A stretch of DNA of 41,295 bases. Source: an uncultured Flavobacteriales bacterium. Its GTDB lineage: Bacteria; Bacteroidota; Bacteroidia; Flavobacteriales_D; CALLUQ01. The stretch covers positions 1-41,295 of the forward strand of contig CALLUQ010000098.1 of the NCBI GenBank assembly GCA_938010565.1, read 5' to 3'. This document shows, one piece after another, positions 35,696 to 41,295 of the stretch. Under the pieces are notes generated by a model that saw nothing but the letters and a program-made list of their open reading frames with translations, did not search any database and was not told where the DNA came from. The position numbers were made by a program, and so were the translations under genes. Numbering within the stretch: position 1 is the first letter of the stretch; every line of letters begins with the position of its first letter.

Positions 35696-36179
35696 GTGCC
35701 GGAGGCTTTAAGTCGTTAGTCGATAAACACAACTATTTATTCGTTTATTGATCGATCATCAAAAAAAATGCCCTTTTCAGAACTCAAAAGCTTTGCTTAG
35801 GGCGAAAATAACCGGTAATTCAATATTGCTTGTCCGGATTTCAGGAAGTAAAACCGGTGAAAGAAAAGAAAGAAACCAACTGTTCACCATCCATCGGTTA
35901 CATCTGGCCGAATAAATGGCACTTCGGAACCCAACCCAAACTACGAATAATCTTTCCATTGTTTCAGCGTTGCTGCTGCCGGCCTCCACCGGAATTCATT
36001 GGCCCGATGTACCGGGAAAGAGGGTACTTTACCTTGGTCGCAGCCGAAGGTTCCGGGTGGTGCATACCGGGGTACGGGTCCGGAATAGATTTTTGCTTCA
36101 TCCGCTTGGCCACAGCCAGAAACGGCCTTCTTTTCCGTATGCTTGATAAACCACCGGCGGATCATCTTTTCAATTTTGG
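35696..36179. other. Unexplained stretch between the XRE gene and the phosphatase gene
   Basis: Several overlapping frames exist on both strands (117 codons on plus at 35830, 74 and 70 codons on minus) but none has recognisable protein features. One minus-strand frame (35964-36101, 45 residues, MKQKSIPDPYPGMHHPEPSA...) has a plausible Met-Lys start and a Pro-rich, basic composition. No RNA gene or repeat was recognised. Confidence 0.35.
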
Positions 36180-36929
36180 TTAAAGGGATGCATTGAGGAG
36201 TTGATCCTGCTTCAATACCTTGTGCAGGTAAGGCATCCTGCTGGCCTTTTTAAGCATCCTGATGTGCCCGGCGTGATGGCAATCCGACCCCAGAAAACCA
36301 ATGATACCGGCATCCACCAGTTTTTCTGCTGTTTTTTTTACTTCCGGCCCATAAGCCCCTGTAAGCGAACCAATATTGAGCTGTAAAATTATACCCCGGT
36401 TATAAAGCTCTTCGTATTTTTTCCACTGATCGTGCCAATAGACGTACCGCTCCACATGTGCCATTACGGGCTTATAACCTGTACTTTGCAAGGCAAAGAT
36501 GGTTTGTTCCATGTTTACGGGTTCGTTTATAAAGGGCAATTCAAACAGCACATAATTGTTGCCGAAGGTGAGGAGTTCTTCTCGGTCAATTTTCGCTTCG
36601 AGCGTTTCATCGAGATAATATTCCGCTGCGGCTTCAATTTCAATATCCAGACCCTGTTGTTTCACCGCTTCTCGCACCTTCTCCAAACCATCCAGAATAA
36701 TTTTAGGCGTGTTTTTGTAGTAGTCGCTCATTACATGAGGCGTAGTAATTACTTTACGATAGCCAAGGGCAGCCATGGAGGCAATGAGATCAACAGCATT
36801 TTCCAGGGTTTTGGCTCCGTCATCTATTCCCGGTATGAAATGGGAGTGTATATCGGTGCCCAGCACCCCCAGATCGGCAAGCTCCATTACATCATTCTTC
36901 TTACCAAATATCTTTCTGAAAATTTCCAC
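36180..36929 (-). CDS. CpsB/YwqE-type tyrosine-protein phosphatase (PHP domain)
   Basis: A 249-residue PHP-fold metal-dependent phosphatase. Metal-binding motifs are 'DIHSHFIPGIDDGA' (about 26-39), 'TTPHVMSDYY' (about 62-71), 'MAHVERYVYW' (about 155-164) and 'GSDCHHAGHI' (about 215-224). CpsB-type enzymes dephosphorylate the tyrosine kinases (Wzc/CpsD type) that control capsule and exopolysaccharide length. No kinase or polysaccharide genes are next to it, so it acts as a stand-alone gene here. Confidence 0.9.
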   Translation of the reverse strand: MEIFRKIFGKKNDVMELADLGVLGTDIHSHFIPGIDDGAKTLENAVDLIASMAALGYRKVITTPHVMSDYYKNTPKIILDGLEKVREAVKQQGLDIEIEAAAEYYLDETLEAKIDREELLTFGNNYVLFELPFINEPVNMEQTIFALQSTGYKPVMAHVERYVYWHDQWKKYEELYNRGIILQLNIGSLTGAYGPEVKKTAEKLVDAGIIGFLGSDCHHAGHIRMLKKASRMPYLHKVLKQDQLLNASL

Positions 36930-37170
36930 TTCAATTGCAATTGAATAGGGTAAAGATGCTAAAATTTCCGATTTCCAGAGCCCAGGCAGTTAAATGATTG
37001 CAACAATGGTTCACCTTACTTCCGGTTAAGTTTCCCACTCGAAATGGTACAAAACACCATCAATATGGCAATACAGCCTTATGTAAAAGCAACCGTCAAA
37101 CTGATCTGAAATTGCTTTTCCGGCGGTGGCGTCCGGAGCGCATGGGTCGGGACGTTTTTTCGTTTTATGC

Positions 37171-37206
37171 TCGGGGGCAGAATACCGGCTGTTTCCGAGC
37201 CCCCGA
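37171..37206 (-). terminator. Weak inverted repeat downstream of hppA
   Basis: TCGGGGGC (37171-37178) pairs with GCCCCCGA (37199-37206), loop of 20 bases, 16 bases after the hppA stop on the minus strand. There is no T-run after it, so its role as a terminator is doubtful. The rest of the 290-base gap (36930-37221) holds nothing I can name. Confidence 0.3.
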
Positions 37207-37221
37207 ATTGCGCTGATGGTT

Positions 37222-39498
37222 TTATTTGGAAGCCGCCGCCGCATCTTCGAAAGAAGCACCGGCAACAGGAGAGGTTTCCGGAGCTTGGGTTTCGAGGCTG
37301 TGGCCATCCGGAGCAGTGTGGCTTGTGGCACCGTGTCCTTTTCCATTCATCATTCCAAGTATCGGAGCAATGACCAAACCAACCAAACAGGTAAGTTTGA
37401 TGAGGATGTTCATGGAGGGTCCGGAAGTATCTTTGAACGGATCGCCAACGGTATCGCCGGTAACTGCTGCCTTGTGGGCCTCTGAGCCTTTGTAAGTCAT
37501 TTCCCCGTCGATCATTACACCGGCTTCGAACGATTTTTTAGCGTTATCCCAGGCGCCACCGGCGTTGTTCTGGAAAATGGCCCAAAGCACACCCGAAACG
37601 GCAACACCGGCCATATAAGCACCCAAAGACTCGGCACCCATGGTAAAACCAATGAGAATGGGCATAACAATGGTAATAGAGCCAGGCAGCATCATTTCTT
37701 TCAGTGCAGCACGGGTAGAAATATCAACACATTTACCGTATTCCGGCTCTGATTCCCCTGTCATAATACCCGGTATTTCTTTGAACTGACGGCGTACTTC
37801 TTTTACCATTTCCATGGCTGCTTTGCCTACGGAACGCATGGCAAGGGCAGAGAACAATACCGGGATCATGGCTCCTACAAAGAGGGCGGCCAGAATTTTT
37901 GCTTCAAAAATGTTGATCCCGGTAATTCCGGTGAAAGTTACATATGCGGCGAAAAGTGCCAGTGCAGTTAGTGCAGCCGAAGCAATGGCAAAACCTTTAC
38001 CAATAGCGGCTGTGGTATTCCCCACCGAATCGAGGATATCCGTACGGGTACGTACTTCTTCCGGCAATTCGCTCATTTCGGCAATGCCGCCTGCATTATC
38101 GGCTATCGGGCCAAATGCATCAATGGCCAGTTGCATGGCGGTAGTCGCCATCATAGCAGAAGCAGCAATGGCAACGCCATAAAAACCGGCACACGCATAA
38201 GCTCCCCATATTGCACTGGCAAAAAGGATGATGGGAGCAAAAGTTGACTCCATGCCTGAAGCCAGACCTGCAATGATGTTGGTGGCAGCACCGGTAGATG
38301 AATTTCTGATGATGCCGTTTACGGGCTTTCTTCCAAGGCCGGTGTATATTTCGGTGAAATAAGAAATGAGGCCTCCTACAGCCAGGCCGATCAGTACGGC
38401 ACCAAAAACAAAACCGGAGTTGGTGGTCATTGTTCCAAATGCTCCGTTTTCGAAGATCTGCATGGTAAAATCGCCGGTAGGAAGGAACGCTTTAATCAGG
38501 AAAAAAGAAGCTATGGCGGTAAGGGCAATGGATACCCAGTTCCCGATATTCAAGGCCAGTTGTACCTGTGGTTCTTTAGCATTATTGTCTTTAATGCGTA
38601 TGAAAAAGGTACCTATAATGGAGAATATGATACCCAGACCTGCGATAACCATCGGAAGAAGAATGGGCCCCATGCCGTTCACCGGTATTTCCACGCTTCC
38701 TGCAATATCGCGGATCACGTAGTTTCCGAGTACCATGGCGGCCAGCACGGTGGCAACGTAAGAGCCAAAAAGGTCGGCCCCCATACCGGCTACATCGCCT
38801 ACATTATCGCCTACGTTATCGGCAATGGTTGCGGGGTTTCGCGGATCATCTTCGGGTATACCTGCTTCTACTTTCCCAACAAGGTCGGCTCCCACATCGG
38901 CAGCTTTGGTATAAATTCCTCCGCCTACACGGGCAAAAAGGGCGATCGATTCGGCACCGAGTGAAAAACCGGCCAGCGATTCGAGAATGATGGTCATGGA
39001 TTCGTGTCCGTTATACTGTCCGCCTGACAGCCATACAAAAAGGATAGCAAACAGGGCACTGAGACCAAATACGGCCAGTCCGGCTACTCCAAGCCCCATT
39101 ACGGTACCTCCGCGAAAAGAGACCAGAAGTGCTTTGGGCAGGCTTGTACGGGCTGCTTGTGTGGTTCTTACGTTTGCTGCAGTAGCAATGCGCATGCCGA
39201 TGAAACCGGCAATGGCTGAAAAAATGGCTCCAAAAACAAAAGCAATGACAATGAACCAGTGTGTTGTGGGAACTTTCCAGGCAATAAAACCCAGTGCGGC
39301 ACCTGCAATCACAACAAAAATAGCCAAAACACGGTACTCCGCTTTCAGGAACGCCATTGCGCCATCGCGCACATATCCGGCAAGTTTAACCATCTTTGCT
39401 TCGCCGGCATCTTGTTTGTTTACCCAAGAAGCAAGGAAAAACATGTAGATGAGGCCAAACACCCCAAATGCAGGAAGGATATAAATCAGGTATTCCAT
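37222..39498 (-). CDS. hppA: Membrane-bound potassium-dependent pyrophosphatase
   Basis: A 758-residue ion-pumping pyrophosphatase with about 16 transmembrane helices. The substrate site '[11 protein letters not shown]' is at 201-211, followed by '[20 protein letters not shown]' and '[10 protein letters not shown]'. The sequence '[10 protein letters not shown]' (493-502) has Ala at the position where potassium-independent enzymes have Lys, so it should need potassium. It uses pyrophosphate to pump H+ and/or Na+; which ion cannot be settled by eye. The C terminus ends in a 40-residue His/Ala/Ser/Pro-rich tail of no known role. Confidence 0.96.
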   Translation of the reverse strand: MEYLIYILPAFGVFGLIYMFFLASWVNKQDAGEAKMVKLAGYVRDGAMAFLKAEYRVLAIFVVIAGAALGFIAWKVPTTHWFIVIAFVFGAIFSAIAGFIGMRIATAANVRTTQAARTSLPKALLVSFRGGTVMGLGVAGLAVFGLSALFAILFVWLSGGQYNGHESMTIILESLAGFSLGAESIALFARVGGGIYTKAADVGADLVGKVEAGIPEDDPRNPATIADNVGDNVGDVAGMGADLFGSYVATVLAAMVLGNYVIRDIAGSVEIPVNGMGPILLPMVIAGLGIIFSIIGTFFIRIKDNNAKEPQVQLALNIGNWVSIALTAIASFFLIKAFLPTGDFTMQIFENGAFGTMTTNSGFVFGAVLIGLAVGGLISYFTEIYTGLGRKPVNGIIRNSSTGAATNIIAGLASGMESTFAPIILFASAIWGAYACAGFYGVAIAASAMMATTAMQLAIDAFGPIADNAGGIAEMSELPEEVRTRTDILDSVGNTTAAIGKGFAIASAALTALALFAAYVTFTGITGINIFEAKILAALFVGAMIPVLFSALAMRSVGKAAMEMVKEVRRQFKEIPGIMTGESEPEYGKCVDISTRAALKEMMLPGSITIVMPILIGFTMGAESLGAYMAGVAVSGVLWAIFQNNAGGAWDNAKKSFEAGVMIDGEMTYKGSEAHKAAVTGDTVGDPFKDTSGPSMNILIKLTCLVGLVIAPILGMMNGKGHGATSHTAPDGHSLETQAPETSPVAGASFEDAAAASK

Positions 39499-39538
39499 AA
39501 GTACTAAATTCGTGTATATGTCTCAAAATTTTGGTCGC

Positions 39539-39570
39539 CAAAAGTAGCCCTTTTGCCCTAATTCTGCAAA
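39539..39570 (-). promoter_or_regulatory. Consensus promoter of hppA
   Basis: On the minus strand: TTTG (39567-39570), a 20-base spacer and TACTTTTG (39539-39546), all matching the Bacteroidota consensus exactly. The hppA start is 40 bases downstream. Confidence 0.8.
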
Positions 39571-39610
39571 TTTTGAAAGATCCCTTTTAAAGCGTTTGTT
39601 TTAAAGGGAA

Positions 39611-39973
39611 TTGACTAACTTAGAACGCCTCAAACGCTGCACTGTGAATATCCGGATCAGCTCAGAAAAACTCCACCGCGATCAACTGCAGAGCCAGTTG
39701 CAACAGGTTTTTCCCGCATGTAAAATAAGGGCTTCGGGGAAACGCAATATCCTGATCTCGAAAAATGCAAAAGTGGGGGTCAGGGTAAAGGTGCGCTCCG
39801 GGTCCATTTCCATCGATCCTTGTTTTCCTACCCGTACCGGTCGTATTTACTGGTTGAGCAGCTTGGTGGTACTGGGTACCATTATCCCGCTGGTGGTTTA
39901 TGGTATAGTGCGGCATAAAGCGATGAAAAACTTTGAACAGGAGGTGGAGGGAGTAATAAAAGAGTTGGCCTGA
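39611..39973 (+). CDS. Small membrane protein of unknown function
   Basis: A 120-residue protein with a basic N-terminal domain (about 1-78; 'SEKLHRDQLQSQLQQVFPAC' then 'KNAKVGVRVKVRSGSISIDP'), one transmembrane helix (about 80-102, 'YWLSSLVVLGTIIPLVVYGI') and a short charged tail. I do not recognise it. No ATG is available: the start is TTG 39611 or possibly GTG 39644. It is divergent from hppA and 46 bases before the next gene, with which it may be co-transcribed. Confidence 0.55.
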   Translation: MTNLERLKRCTVNIRISSEKLHRDQLQSQLQQVFPACKIRASGKRNILISKNAKVGVRVKVRSGSISIDPCFPTRTGRIYWLSSLVVLGTIIPLVVYGIVRHKAMKNFEQEVEGVIKELA

Positions 39974-40019
39974 AAAATTTTCCGACCTTTGCCGCCCTTT
40001 CAGAAAGGTTACTGGAGTT

Positions 40020-41295
40020 ATGGAACGGGTTTTTGCGATTGTATGTTTGTTGTTTGCCTTTGCTTTTTTGTTTTACGAGCACAAGCAAAAAGGAGCCATC
40101 CGAAAATTCAACCGGTTCCTTTTGGGTATAAACGCCGTTCTTTTTGTTTTGGGATGGGCAGTGGTCCTACAGATCTCCGCCCTTCCGGATTTTGCAGTTC
40201 CGGTACATCAGCATAAAAAAAGTATCCCGGCCATCGATACTTTTACGCAGTTGCTTTACGCCGATGTTTCCACAGCTGTGGTGGCCAGCCGTACCCATCT
40301 CATGTATGTGCAGTTGCCCGAAGGTTACATCCAACGTAAAATCGCCCTTCCCTTTCCTTTGCAAAAGGCACTTGCCGTAAATACGGAAACGGAATGGCCG
40401 TTGCTGGTTTATGCCTCTACGAACGGTTGGCGATATGTTCTCGCCATCGATTCTCTTCCGAATGAAAAGCTTGCCGAGCTTCACCGTTTTGAGCAAGGTT
40501 GGAACGGAGGCATTTACAGAATTCCCCCAACCGGTGTTCACCTTCCGTATTTCTGCATCCGCCCCCAAGGCCTGTACCTGACCCCGACCCCTGTGCTGCC
40601 GGAAAGTCATGCCATGCCCTACTTTCCGGCCAACGCTCTCCCGGCCGGAGTATGCGATATATACGCCGGCAACAACAACATCTATGTGCGCGATACGGCT
40701 TCATTTGTTTTCTGGTTTGAAGGGGATACTGCCACACATCAAAATCGGATGAAAGGGCAACGTTTGATCAACCCCCTGTCGTTGCAAAAGCCGCATCCGG
40801 GAAGTGCCGGTTATTTATCGCCGGAAGGGAGGGTTCCTTTTGTGTATCCTCGTATGGAAACGGCACTGACCCAAGAGTCGATGCCGGCGGTAAAGTCGTT
40901 TACCGCCATTAAGAATGAAGGAGGGCAATATCCTCAGGTAACGTGGAAAGTGCCTGATTTTCTGGATGTATTTGGCAACGAGGGCATAACCCTCATAAAC
41001 GATAAGGTAGTAGCCGTAGAAGCTTGTAAAGGAACTCGGTGGCTCAATCAGGTAAGCTTGCGGAATATGGCCGGTAAGAGTTTCGGGGATACGGTTTTAT
41101 ACGAATATTTCGACCATTTTCCTCCTTTGGCTACGGCCAACGAATATGTACTGTTGGGGAAAAAACTGAACCAAGTTATTCGGCTCAACAAGCAATCGCT
41201 CCAACGAACCGATAACAGCGGGCTGATGTACAACATGATCTGCCGTTTAAAACGAAAAGGCTACGGAGCCTGGTGGGGGCAGGCAGCGGTGGCGG
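40020..41295 (+). CDS. Large membrane-anchored protein of unknown function (partial)
   Basis: An open frame from ATG 40020 (MERVFAIVCLLFAFAFLFYE) to the window end, 425 codons without a stop, so the 3' end is missing. Two hydrophobic helices (about 3-19 and 36-54) are followed by a long extracytoplasmic region with mostly beta character ('TAVVASRTHLMYVQLPEGYI', 'GVCDIYAGNNNIYVRDTASF', 'VLLGKKLNQVIRLNKQSLQR'), resembling beta-propeller-type strands but without a motif I can name. Codon use matches the core genes. It follows the 39611 gene closely. Confidence 0.7.
   Translation, partial: MERVFAIVCLLFAFAFLFYEHKQKGAIRKFNRFLLGINAVLFVLGWAVVLQISALPDFAVPVHQHKKSIPAIDTFTQLLYADVSTAVVASRTHLMYVQLPEGYIQRKIALPFPLQKALAVNTETEWPLLVYASTNGWRYVLAIDSLPNEKLAELHRFEQGWNGGIYRIPPTGVHLPYFCIRPQGLYLTPTPVLPESHAMPYFPANALPAGVCDIYAGNNNIYVRDTASFVFWFEGDTATHQNRMKGQRLINPLSLQKPHPGSAGYLSPEGRVPFVYPRMETALTQESMPAVKSFTAIKNEGGQYPQVTWKVPDFLDVFGNEGITLINDKVVAVEACKGTRWLNQVSLRNMAGKSFGDTVLYEYFDHFPPLATANEYVLLGKKLNQVIRLNKQSLQRTDNSGLMYNMICRLKRKGYGAWWGQAAVA

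Overview
The window looks like chromosomal DNA of a member of the Bacteroidota. Several things point there. Two proteins end in type IX secretion (T9SS) sorting domains. Many genes are preceded by TAnnTTTG -7 elements, often with a TTTG/TTG/TTTC about 20 bases upstream. The primary sigma factor is the short form without region 1.1, the GAPDH is the long form, and the pyrophosphatase carries the potassium-dependent signature. No rRNA, tRNA, CRISPR array or complete insertion sequence was seen. I did not assign a genus.

Layout. 0-5.2 kb: the 3' end of a T9SS cargo gene, then a leftward cell-envelope run (membrane-anchored protein, dapF, unknown protein, GNAT acetyltransferase, mltG, outer-membrane barrel). 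5.3-9.8 kb: rightward housekeeping genes degP/htrA, rpoD and gap, with strong terminators. 9.8-10.5 kb: a decayed stretch with a small non-autonomous transposable element (MITE). 10.5-15.4 kb: MacB-type permease, aconitase and two exported proteins. 15.5-24.7 kb: a DUF1835 protein and a YD-repeat-like protein, then the cmk / ispH / rpsA neighbourhood, pyrR-pyrB and a STAS-domain protein. 24.7-30.1 kb: T9SS cargo, ribonuclease Z, a decay zone with a transposase relic, rseP and a multi-spanning membrane protein. 30.2-33.1 kb: an accessory leftward cluster of a GH39-like glycosidase, a small two-helix membrane protein and a crystallin-like/metzincin fusion. 33.4-33.8 kb: a Pmp3-family gene broken by the second MITE copy. 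34-41.3 kb: LacI and XRE regulators, a PHP-type tyrosine phosphatase, hppA, and two unknown membrane-anchored proteins, the last running off the window.

Most of the window is ordinary core genome. The points most worth following are: (1) a 157-bp MITE in two copies about 95% identical, both inside CTAG, one splitting a Pmp3 gene whose frame is exactly restored by removing the element, the other sitting in a relic reading frame; (2) a terminator-like hairpin overlapping a 16-codon reading frame in the rpsA leader; (3) the accessory cluster whose two enzymes have no visible signal peptide; (4) a pyrR-pyrB pair with no room for a classical leader attenuator.
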